The notes beneath the pieces were generated by a model. The model ran no database searches and had not been told where the DNA came from. It saw only the letters and a program-made list of their open reading frames with translations. A DNA stretch of 39,297 bases from Flavobacteriales bacterium (GTDB lineage: Bacteria > Bacteroidota > Bacteroidia > Flavobacteriales_E > Vicingaceae): the NCBI GenBank assembly GCA_020853105.1, contig JADYZM010000006.1, positions 1 to 39,297 of the forward strand, written 5' to 3'. Below, piece by piece: positions 1 to 6,721 of this stretch (the first letter of the stretch is position 1; the number at the start of each line of letters is the position of its first letter). A program made the position numbers and the translations under genes.

Positions 1-502
1 CTCCGCCATATGTACCGAACCAGAGGTTTCCGCTTTTGTCTTCTAAGATTGACCTGACGTAAGAGGAATTCATGCCCTGGTCAACATCTAAGTATTGGAT
101 GTTGCAGGTAGCGGCATCTTTCATTCTGAATGGAAGTGCTGGGATAGGTTTGGGTTGTTTGGCAACAAAGGGGCTATCGATGGTGGGAACAATTTTGGGC
201 AGAGAAAAGGTGTCTTTGCCGGGGGTAATAATTTTTGGATTTCCTGCAGGAATTATTTTTGGCACTCCAACCGTATGAACGTTTAAATTGGTGGCAACAA
301 CTTTTGGATTTCCAACAGGAACTTTCTTCAGTTTGCTTTCGTTAATGGGACTTACTTTTGGTTCGGCCATGCTGTCTTTGGGTACAACATAACCTTTGGC
401 TTCAACTGTTTTGGGTGGAGACGCTTGCTTTTGTAGATCTATCTCATGGTTATTACACGCGAGAAAAAATAAGAGAAAAAATATCGGAACAATTTTATTC
501 AC
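1..502 (-). CDS. Lipoprotein with regulator-type beta-propeller (5' part only)
   Basis: The first 167 codons are in the window; the rest lies beyond position 1. The GTG at 502-500 is the likely start because an in-frame stop sits two codons upstream and a lipoprotein signal follows directly: a hydrophobic stretch at residues 4-14, then Leu-Ala-Cys with Cys16 as the lipidated residue. Residues 20-125 form a low-complexity Pro/Lys linker built on a recurring Asn/Val/Leu-Pro-Lys-Ile/Val theme. From about residue 135 the sequence becomes a two-component-regulator propeller blade (Reg_prop type, ending in NLWFGTYGG). Such proteins usually carry many blades and often a signalling output domain. The output domain cannot be seen here, so a sensor role is inferred. 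A phosphatase gene stump lies directly upstream on the same strand. Confidence 0.8.
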   Translation of the reverse strand, partial: MNKIVPIFFLLFFLACNNHEIDLQKQASPPKTVEAKGYVVPKDSMAEPKVSPINESKLKKVPVGNPKVVATNLNVHTVGVPKIIPAGNPKIITPGKDTFSLPKIVPTIDSPFVAKQPKPIPALPFRMKDAATCNIQYLDVDQGMNSSYVRSILEDKSGNLWFGTYGG

Positions 503-590
503 GGTTTAAATGTAAACAAATTATTTAAAAAATGAAAAGAGACTATAATCCCACTATGGGTTGTTGTGTATGGTTCAATCTTTAACTTCC

Positions 591-757
591 TTATATCCTA
601 ACGCCAATAATACAAACATCATCTACTTGTTCTTGGCTTCCTTGCCAATTGATGAAAGCTTGGTTAAGATTTTCACGTTGTTCGTCCATTTTCAGATGAT
701 TGATGGCTAAAAAGAATTCTTTAAGTTGTTTATACATAAACTTTTCCCCTTTTCTTT
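591..757 (-). pseudogene. 3' stump of a SpoIIE-type phosphatase gene
   Basis: On the minus strand this encodes the last ~53 residues of a SpoIIE/PP2C phosphatase, ending in QVDDVCIIGVRI and a TAA stop at 593-591. It matches the end of the TPR-SpoIIE gene at about 15244-15402 almost base for base: I count about 8 differences over ~155 bases and three amino-acid changes. Similarity stops near 757, and no catalytic Asp motif lies upstream, so it cannot be a working phosphatase. An ATG at 737-735 would leave a 48-residue open frame, but there is no reason to think it is expressed. It is probably the remnant of a paralogous gene cut off when the Fic locus or a rearrangement arrived. Confidence 0.85.
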
Positions 758-811
758 AGACTTTCCGATTAAGTTTTATAGATAAAATATAGGTAATATA
801 TAGATATTCCA

Positions 812-819
812 TATCTTTG
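812..819 (+). promoter_or_regulatory. Candidate -7 element of the Fic gene
   Basis: TATCTTTG fits the Bacteroidota -7 consensus TAnnTTTG and lies 33 nt before the Fic start codon. No convincing TTTG is seen at the -33 position, so support is moderate. Confidence 0.35.
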
Positions 820-852
820 TTTATTCCTTTTTGGATAAAATACAAATAAAAT

Positions 853-1920
853 ATGGATAAATTTATTCGGAAACTCAATTTTGATTTTACTGCAAATCAA
901 AGAGTATTACATCTTATTGGTTACATTGATAGTTTTAAAGGTAAATGGAACATTGCCGAAAAAAAGGAAAACCGTTATTTGAAAGAATTACGAAAAATTG
1001 CGACTATTGAAAGTATTGGTTCTTCTACAAGAATTGAAGGAGCAACGCTTACTGACAAAGAAGTACAGGAATTACTAAACAACATCAAAATTACAAAGCT
1101 TAAAAGCCGTGATGAACAGGAAGTAATTGGTTATTACGAAGTTTTAGAACTCATTTACAACAATTATTCTTATATAAAACTTTCAGAGAGTTATATTAAG
1201 CAACTGCATCATATGTTGCTCAAATACAGCAATAAAGATGAAAGGCACAGAGGTACATACAAGTTTTTATCTAACAAAGTAGTGGCAAATTATCCGACAG
1301 GTGAACAACGCACCATATTTGCAACTACCGAACCTGCATTGGTAGCAAGCGAAATGCAGGAATTAGTAGAATGGACAAATGAACGGCTAGAACAAAAAAA
1401 CATTCATCAGCTAATTGTTATCGGCAGTTTTGTTTATGACTTTTTGAGCATACACCCATTTCAAGACGGAAACGGAAGACTTTCAAGATTACTGACAACG
1501 CTTTGTTTGTTGCAAAACGATTACGCTTTTATTCAATATATTTCGTTTGAAAATCATATCGAACAAAATAAAAAGGTCTATTATGAAGTTTTGATGGACG
1601 GACAAAAAAATCGGGGAACAGATGAAGAACGGATAAACCAATGGCTGATTTTCTTTTTGGAAAGTTTGAAAACATTGACCGATAAATTGGAACAAAAATA
1701 TGACGTATTCAAATCAAAAGGCGGTTATCTGAATAACAGGCAAAAATTACTCAGAGATTTTATTACAGTAAACCAACCTATAAAAGTAAGCGATTTAGCA
1801 AAACAATTTCCTGAAATAGGATTGAGTACTTTAAAAAAGGATTTGCAATATTTAAGGGACGAACAAGTGCTGACAATGATTGGGAAAGGCAAAGGAAGTG
1901 TGTATGTATTGAACGAATAA
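853..1920 (+). CDS. Fic family protein, self-inhibited class II type
   Basis: Fic proteins transfer AMP (or a related nucleotide part) to target proteins. The core motif HPFQDGNGRLSR is complete at residues 201-212, with catalytic His201 and the GNGR phosphate-binding loop. An (S/T)xxxE(G/N) inhibitory motif is present near the N terminus (Ser58 to Glu62-Gly63), which marks the class in which the enzyme carries its own inhibitory helix and needs no separate antitoxin. The N-terminal ~90 residues resemble the Fic_N domain, and residues ~305-353 look like a winged helix (SDLAKQFPEIGLSTLKKDL). The order Fic_N, Fic, winged helix and the length of 355 residues are usual for the family. The gene lies alone between a phosphatase stump and a transposase relic, which suggests it was acquired. 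Targets are unknown. Confidence 0.92.
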   Translation: MDKFIRKLNFDFTANQRVLHLIGYIDSFKGKWNIAEKKENRYLKELRKIATIESIGSSTRIEGATLTDKEVQELLNNIKITKLKSRDEQEVIGYYEVLELIYNNYSYIKLSESYIKQLHHMLLKYSNKDERHRGTYKFLSNKVVANYPTGEQRTIFATTEPALVASEMQELVEWTNERLEQKNIHQLIVIGSFVYDFLSIHPFQDGNGRLSRLLTTLCLLQNDYAFIQYISFENHIEQNKKVYYEVLMDGQKNRGTDEERINQWLIFFLESLKTLTDKLEQKYDVFKSKGGYLNNRQKLLRDFITVNQPIKVSDLAKQFPEIGLSTLKKDLQYLRDEQVLTMIGKGKGSVYVLNE

Positions 1921-1946
1921 GTACAACCCTAAAACTGTCCATAACT

Positions 1947-1989
1947 GTCAGTAGTTTGAAGCGAGGCAAGAGTGATGGTAACTACGGAC
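1947..1989. repeat. REP-like hairpin, left copy
   Basis: The arms GTCaGTAGTT (1947-1956) and AACTACgGAC (1980-1989) pair over nine bases with one A/G mismatch, around a 23-nt loop. Its reverse complement closely matches the right copy at 2177-2223. Confidence 0.6.
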
Positions 1990-2030
1990 TTAAAACGAAA
2001 AGATAATCAACCTATCGAGCTTACAGATAA

Positions 2031-2159
2031 TTAGATGATAGACCAACGATTAAATTATACACTCATAACAATCCAGTAGAAGCCGGTATTGTTGAAAATG
2101 CGGAAGATTATTTAAACAGTAGTGTAAAAGACTATTGTGGAGAGCAAGGGTTGTTATAA
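2031..2159 (+). pseudogene. C-terminal remnant of a REP-associated Y1 transposase
   Basis: The frame reads a short peptide containing HNNPVEAGIVENAEDYLNSS followed by VKDYCGEQGLL and a TAA stop at 2157-2159. This is the characteristic C-terminal end of IS200-like REP-associated tyrosine transposases, whose usual form is HNNPVxAGLVExPEDYxYSSA. The frame is closed upstream by a stop at 2028-2030, and the catalytic His-hydrophobe-His and Tyr regions are absent. The full gene would be several times longer, so only the tail remains. Confidence 0.75.
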
Positions 2160-2176
2160 ATTGAGTTGTTATAAAA

Positions 2177-2223
2177 GTCCGTAGTTTCCAATACGTACAA
2201 AGGCTTGGCTTCAAACTACGGGC
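2177..2223. repeat. REP-like hairpin, right copy
   Basis: GTCCGTAGTTT (2177-2187) pairs with AAACTACGGGC (2213-2223) over eleven positions, one of them a G-T wobble, around a 25-nt loop. It is an inverted relative of the hairpin at 1947-1989. Confidence 0.65.
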
Positions 2224-2291
2224 AGAGTGGGATTTTATTTACCAAAACAAATTATCGATAGTCCGACCGAATTTCTACTGTAAGGTTTTGT

Positions 2292-2299
2292 TACTTTTG
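2292..2299 (+). promoter_or_regulatory. -7 element of uvrB, 4 nt from the start codon
   Basis: TACTTTTG matches TAnnTTTG and ends four bases before the uvrB ATG. Transcription would be expected to begin at or very near the start codon. No clear -33 TTTG is seen. Confidence 0.5.
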
Positions 2300-2303
2300 C
2301 AAC

Positions 2304-4313
2304 ATGGCATTCCAAATTGTATCCAACTTTAAACCCACCGGAGATCAACCCGAAGCAATAAAACAACTGACTGAAGGTATATTAAATGGTACATCAGCAC
2401 AAACATTACTGGGAGTTACTGGTTCCGGTAAAACATTCACAATAGCAAACGTTGTTGAGGAAATTCAAAGACCGACACTGGTTTTAAGCCACAATAAAAC
2501 GTTGGCAGCGCAATTGTATGGTGAGTTTAAACAATTTTTCCCAAACAATGCGGTTGAATATTTTGTTTCCTATTACGATTATTATCAACCTGAAGCCTAT
2601 CTGCCAGTATCTGACACCTATATTGAGAAAGATATGTCCATCAATGATGAGATAGAAAAATTACGGCTCAGCACCACAACTGCTTTACTTTCCGGCAGGC
2701 AAGATGTTTTGGTGGTAGCCTCGGTTTCATGTATCTATGGCATCGGAAATCCTCAGGACTTCCAGGAAAATATCATAAAAATTAAAGTTGGCGACCCTGT
2801 TGTACGAAATAAATTTTTATTACAGCTTGTTCAATGCTTGTATAGCAGAACAGAGAACGATTTTCAACGTGGAAATTTCAGAGTAAAAGGCGACACGGTT
2901 GATGTTTATCCGGCTTATGCTGACATAGCCTATCGTATTTATTTTTTTGGAGATGAAATTGAAGAAATAGAATCCTTTAACCCCATTCAAGGAACTACGA
3001 TTGAAAATTTTACCTATTTGAATATTTATCCGGCAACAATTTTTAATACAACTCGCGATAGTTTAAACAATGCTATCAAAGAAATTCAGCTGGACCTTGG
3101 CAAACAAGTAGAATATTACAAAGAAATTGGAAAGCATCTGGAAGCTAAACGGTTGGAAGATAGGGTAACCTATGACATGGAAATGATGCGTGAGCTTGGA
3201 TACTGCTCGGGAATTGAAAACTATTCGCGATATTTTGACAGACGAGCACCCGGAACACGCCCGTTTTGTTTATTGGATTATTTTCCGAAAGATTTTCTAT
3301 TGGTTATTGATGAGAGTCATGTTACTGTTTCTCAAATCGGAGCGATGTATGGTGGGGACAGGTCTCGCAAGCAAAACTTAGTTGAATACGGTTTTCGACT
3401 TCCATCAGCAATGGATAACAGACCGCTGAAGTTCGAGGAATTTTATGGTTTATTAAATCAAGTAATTTATGTTAGTGCAACACCTGCCGATTTTGAACTT
3501 AAGGAAAGCAACGGTGTTGTTGTAGAACAAGTAGTACGACCAACAGGTTTGTTAGAACCGGAAATAGATGTGCGACCAAGTTTGAATCAAATTGATGATT
3601 TGATGGAAGAGATTACAATCCGTGCAGAAAAAGACGAAAGGGTTTTGGTTACCACACTCACAAAAAGAATGGCTGAAGAGTTGGATAATTACTTTGACAA
3701 TCATGGTATTCGTTGCAGATACATTCATTCTGAGGTGGAAACCATCGAACGTGTTGAAATTCTTCGCGATTTACGTTTGGGATTATTCGATGTACTTATT
3801 GGCGTAAACCTCTTGAGAGAAGGGCTTGATCTTCCTGAGGTTTCGTTAGTTGCTATATTAGATGCTGATAAGGAGGGATTTCTACGCTCGGAGCGTTCTC
3901 TAATACAAACTTCAGGAAGAGCAGCAAGAAATATAAATGGTTTGGTTATTATGTATGCTGATAAAATAACAAAATCTATGCAAAAGACCATTGACGAAAC
4001 CAATAGAAAACGCGAAAAACAAATCAAATACAATATAGAAAATAATATCGTTCCGAAAGCTATTAATAAATCAAAAACTGAAATACTAAAACAAACCAAA
4101 GTGGTTGATGATGCTTATTTAATAGAAAACTACGACCCAAAACCTACTCTTGCTGCTGACCCAGTAGTTCAATACATGAACAAGGAGCAACTTCAAAAAC
4201 TATTAGAAGAGACTCAAAGCAGAATGAAAAAAGCTGCTAAAGATGAGGATTTTATAGAAGCCGCCCGTTTGAGAGACGAAATGATGGAAATCAGTAAAAT
4301 GCTGAAAGCTTAG
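2304..4313 (+). CDS. uvrB: UvrABC excinuclease subunit B
   Basis: UvrB is the damage-verifying helicase-like subunit of nucleotide excision repair. It is loaded by UvrA and recruits UvrC. All family landmarks are present: Walker A GVTGSGKT at residues 37-44, the DNA-clamping beta-hairpin YDYYQPEAYLP at 91-101, Walker B DESHV at 336-340, the GGDRSRKQNLVEYGFRLPSA region after it, helicase motifs around GVNLLREGLDLPE and QTSGRAARN, and a C-terminal UVR domain (MKKAAKDEDFIEAARLRDEM) that contacts UvrC. The length of 669 residues is normal. The ATG at 2304 is supported by the family N terminus and the promoter element just before it. It converges on the rhomboid gene with only 8 bp between the stop codons. 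No SOS operator was recognised. Confidence 0.98.
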   Translation: MAFQIVSNFKPTGDQPEAIKQLTEGILNGTSAQTLLGVTGSGKTFTIANVVEEIQRPTLVLSHNKTLAAQLYGEFKQFFPNNAVEYFVSYYDYYQPEAYLPVSDTYIEKDMSINDEIEKLRLSTTTALLSGRQDVLVVASVSCIYGIGNPQDFQENIIKIKVGDPVVRNKFLLQLVQCLYSRTENDFQRGNFRVKGDTVDVYPAYADIAYRIYFFGDEIEEIESFNPIQGTTIENFTYLNIYPATIFNTTRDSLNNAIKEIQLDLGKQVEYYKEIGKHLEAKRLEDRVTYDMEMMRELGYCSGIENYSRYFDRRAPGTRPFCLLDYFPKDFLLVIDESHVTVSQIGAMYGGDRSRKQNLVEYGFRLPSAMDNRPLKFEEFYGLLNQVIYVSATPADFELKESNGVVVEQVVRPTGLLEPEIDVRPSLNQIDDLMEEITIRAEKDERVLVTTLTKRMAEELDNYFDNHGIRCRYIHSEVETIERVEILRDLRLGLFDVLIGVNLLREGLDLPEVSLVAILDADKEGFLRSERSLIQTSGRAARNINGLVIMYADKITKSMQKTIDETNRKREKQIKYNIENNIVPKAINKSKTEILKQTKVVDDAYLIENYDPKPTLAADPVVQYMNKEQLQKLLEETQSRMKKAAKDEDFIEAARLRDEMMEISKMLKA

Positions 4314-4321
4314 TTTCTTAT

Positions 4322-5215
4322 TTACTTTTTTCCTGCATCAAAAAGTATTGATTTTTCCTCAGCAGAAAGGCTATCGTACCCGGATTTGGAAATTTTATCC
4401 AAAATAGAATCAATTTTTTGTTGATTGGCTTGCTTTTGAGCATTGTAATCATAATCGTTTCTCGATTTTGGTTTTTTGTAAACCACACTCATTGAGCGTT
4501 TTCTTATAGCTGTGTTGACTAATTTTTCCAAGATATTACTAAACCCAAGCGTAAAATCTTTGCCCTTTAACAATTGTTTGGCATATAAAAATCCAAATAA
4601 AGCCCCTCCCAAATGAGCAATGTGTCCACCGGCATTTCCTTTTGGAATACTAACTATATCAATAATTACATACACCATTGCAATATATTTGAGTTTAACT
4701 TCTCCAAATACGATAAGCCGAACAGTAAAATTTGGAACATAGGTTGCTGCAGTAATCAAGATAGCCATAACTGAAGCTGATGCTCCTAGTGCATAAGCAG
4801 TTGATGATAAACCATTAAATACAGGTAAAACATTGAATAACAACACATATAAACTACCGCCAACCAATCCACCTAATAGATAGGTACTTACAAGTTTTTT
4901 AGAACTCAAATAATATAAAAAAATTTGCCCTGCGAAATACAAAACCAACATGTTGAAAAGAAGATGAAAAAGCTCTTCATGCAAAAACATATAACTTATC
5001 AGTGTCCACGGTTTACGAACCAAACTAAAAATATCAGCAGGCAATGAAAGCCAAAGAATCAACTGTTTAAAAATCTCGTTATCATTAAAAAAATAGAAAG
5101 TCAACCTCAACAAACTCAACAAAACAAATATTCCCACATTGACAAATATCAATTTTATCAATGATGAACCATTTTTATATTGGTTTTTTAGTTCATTAAA
5201 CAGTGGATTAGACAT
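4322..5215 (-). CDS. Rhomboid family intramembrane serine protease
   Basis: This is a polytopic inner-membrane protein of 297 residues with about six membrane segments between residues 20 and 215, followed by a hydrophilic cytoplasmic tail of ~80 residues. The rhomboid active site is visible. The HxxxxHxxxN element is at His79, His84 and Asn88. The nucleophile Ser146 lies in Gly-Ala-Ser-Ala, where the usual form is GxSG, and the catalytic His198 lies in GGHIAHLGG. Rhomboids cleave transmembrane helices of substrate proteins; the substrate here is unknown. The gene diverges from bioA and converges on uvrB. Confidence 0.92.
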   Translation of the reverse strand: MSNPLFNELKNQYKNGSSLIKLIFVNVGIFVLLSLLRLTFYFFNDNEIFKQLILWLSLPADIFSLVRKPWTLISYMFLHEELFHLLFNMLVLYFAGQIFLYYLSSKKLVSTYLLGGLVGGSLYVLLFNVLPVFNGLSSTAYALGASASVMAILITAATYVPNFTVRLIVFGEVKLKYIAMVYVIIDIVSIPKGNAGGHIAHLGGALFGFLYAKQLLKGKDFTLGFSNILEKLVNTAIRKRSMSVVYKKPKSRNDYDYNAQKQANQQKIDSILDKISKSGYDSLSAEEKSILFDAGKK

Positions 5216-5232
5216 TTTTTATTAGTTTCTGT

Positions 5233-5240
5233 CAAAATTA
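5233..5240 (-). promoter_or_regulatory. Candidate -7 element of the rhomboid gene
   Basis: On the minus strand this reads TAATTTTG, a TAnnTTTG match, 17 nt upstream of the rhomboid ATG at 5215. Confidence 0.4.
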
Positions 5241-5291
5241 ATCATTCTAATAAACACTGTATTCTTTTGATTAAAATGCAGTTTAGCAAAA

Positions 5292-5323
5292 TTTGTGTGG
5301 GTATAACTATTTGTGCAACTTTG
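5292..5323 (+). promoter_or_regulatory. bioA promoter (-33 and -7)
   Basis: TTTG (5292-5295) is followed after 20 nt by CAACTTTG (5316-5323). This is close to the Bacteroidota consensus TTTG-N19-TAnnTTTG, with one -7 mismatch. It ends 5 nt before the ATG at 5329, which argues for that start and against an upstream TTG at 5293 that would lie inside the promoter. Confidence 0.5.
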
Positions 5324-5328
5324 CAGGA

Positions 5329-6597
5329 ATGAATTTAACTGAAAAAGACCAACAATACATTTGGCATCCGTTCACCCAAATGAAAACAGCACTACCTGCT
5401 ATTCCAATTGTAAAAGCAGAGGGAGTTTACTTAATTACCAATGACGGCAGAAAAATCATTGATGCTGTTTCGTCGTGGTGGACCACAATTCACGGGCATT
5501 CTCACCCTTATTTGGCAAAGGCTGCGGCGGAACAACTTCAAACTTTAGACCATGTAATTTTTGCCGGTTTTACTCATCCAAAGGCAATTGAACTTTCGGA
5601 ACGTATTTTGAATAAGCTCCCGTTTTTAAATAAAGTGTTTTTTTCTGATAACGGTAGTACAGCTGTAGAAGTAGCCATAAAAATGGCATTTCAATATTGG
5701 CATAATTCCAACCAGCCTAAAACTAAAATCATTGCTTTTAAAAATGCTTATCATGGAGATACTTTTGGAGCCATGAGTGTGGGGGGTAGAAACGCATTTA
5801 CGAAACCTTTTTTTCCTTTTTTGTTTGATGTAGAGTTTATTGATGTTCCGGTTGCCGGAAAAGAAGAAGATACTATATTTCAAATTGAATCGCTCATCAA
5901 ACAAAACGATATTGCAGCTTTTATTTATGAACCTCTTGTGCAAGGTTCTGCAGGAATGATAATGTACAACCCAAAAATACTAGATGTACTCATAGAAATA
6001 TGTAAAAAAAATCGAGTGTTGACAATTGCAGACGAAGTAATGACAGGTTTTGGGAGAACAGGAAAGTGGTTTGCAACTGATTATTTAAACCAAAAACCTG
6101 ATTTTATGTGTCTTTCTAAGGGGTTGACCGGTGGAACACTACCACTAGGTTTAACTCTATGCACTCAAGAAATTTACAATGCATTTTTATCCGATGATAA
6201 CAGCAAAACATTTTTTCACGGACATTCTTTCACCGGAAATCCTATCTCTTGTGCGGTTGCCTGTGCTAGTTTAGATCTCTTGGAAAAACAAGAAACACAA
6301 ACTCAAATTCAAGAAATTTCAAAATTCCACACCAATTTTTCACAAAAAATTTCTTCCGTTAAAAAAATTAAGAATATCCGACAAACCGGAACAATCTTAG
6401 CCATTGAAATTAATACCAATGAAAATTCATCTTATTTCAATTCAATCAGAGATTCTATCTACTCATTCTTTCTCAACAGAAACATTTTACTTCGCCCACT
6501 GGGTAATGTTCTTTATATAATTCCTCCCTACTCAATCTCTGAAAACGAGCTTAATGAAATTTATTCTTCGATTGAAGCTTTTATTGACCAATTTTAA
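5329..6597 (+). CDS. bioA: Adenosylmethionine-8-amino-7-oxononanoate aminotransferase
   Basis: BioA makes 7,8-diaminopelargonic acid from 7-keto-8-aminopelargonic acid in biotin synthesis, using SAM as amino donor and PLP as cofactor. The family N terminus (DQQYIWHPFTQMK) is followed by SSWWTTIHGHSHP, the diagnostic class III aminotransferase segment ADEVMTGFGRTGKWFA, and the PLP-lysine region CLSKGLTGGTLPLGLTL. With the ATG at 5329 the protein has 422 residues, typical for BioA. A TTG 36 bases upstream would give an unrelated extension. No other bio synthesis gene is adjacent; birA lies about 15 kb away. Confidence 0.95.
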   Translation: MNLTEKDQQYIWHPFTQMKTALPAIPIVKAEGVYLITNDGRKIIDAVSSWWTTIHGHSHPYLAKAAAEQLQTLDHVIFAGFTHPKAIELSERILNKLPFLNKVFFSDNGSTAVEVAIKMAFQYWHNSNQPKTKIIAFKNAYHGDTFGAMSVGGRNAFTKPFFPFLFDVEFIDVPVAGKEEDTIFQIESLIKQNDIAAFIYEPLVQGSAGMIMYNPKILDVLIEICKKNRVLTIADEVMTGFGRTGKWFATDYLNQKPDFMCLSKGLTGGTLPLGLTLCTQEIYNAFLSDDNSKTFFHGHSFTGNPISCAVACASLDLLEKQETQTQIQEISKFHTNFSQKISSVKKIKNIRQTGTILAIEINTNENSSYFNSIRDSIYSFFLNRNILLRPLGNVLYIIPPYSISENELNEIYSSIEAFIDQF

Positions 6598-6615
6598 TCA
6601 TTACAAATGATTAAA
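6593..6615. terminator. AT-rich hairpin over the bioA stop codon
   Basis: TTTAATCATT (6593-6602) and AATGATTAAA (6606-6615) pair perfectly over 10 bp around a 3-nt loop and include the bioA TAA. The stem is AT-only apart from one G-C pair and no clean T run follows, so termination is likely but weak. Confidence 0.4.
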
Positions 6616-6721
6616 CTAACCATCAATCACTTTGTTGAATTCCTATTTTTTTATTTATCTGATGATTTATTCAAAAAATTGTAATTTTATAACAATTTTA
6701 CACAATCAATCTTGAATACCT

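Larger units (their letters stand above)
1947..2223. mobile_element. RAYT/REP element relic
   Basis: A 277-bp unit consists of two inverted copies of a REP-like hairpin sequence (1947-1989 and 2177-2223) around the tail of a Y1 REP-associated transposase (2031-2159). The two outer sequences are related as reverse complements: both contain GTCCGTAGTT on one side and GCTTCAAACTAC on the other. This is the arrangement seen for REP-associated tyrosine transposases flanked by the REPs they are thought to mobilise. Most of the transposase is missing, so it is an immobile remnant unless it is acted on in trans. Confidence 0.65.

Noticed and set aside
72..286. Plus-strand open frames opposite the propeller lipoprotein
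   Set aside because: The minus strand encodes a lipoprotein signal, linker and propeller blade; the plus-strand peptides are compositionally odd and unlike any family.
593..735. 48-residue small protein from the phosphatase stump
   Set aside because: The frame is open only because it is the preserved end of a larger gene; no promoter or start signal was seen.
3725..4099. 124-codon minus-strand frame inside uvrB
   Set aside because: It lies antisense to the conserved helicase motifs of uvrB, and its translation has no recognisable domain.
4751..4790. Rhomboid active site considered defective because it reads GASA instead of GxSG
   Set aside because: The nucleophile serine, the histidine and the HxxxxHxxxN element are all present, and I recall an Ala here in other Bacteroidota rhomboids, so it is probably active.
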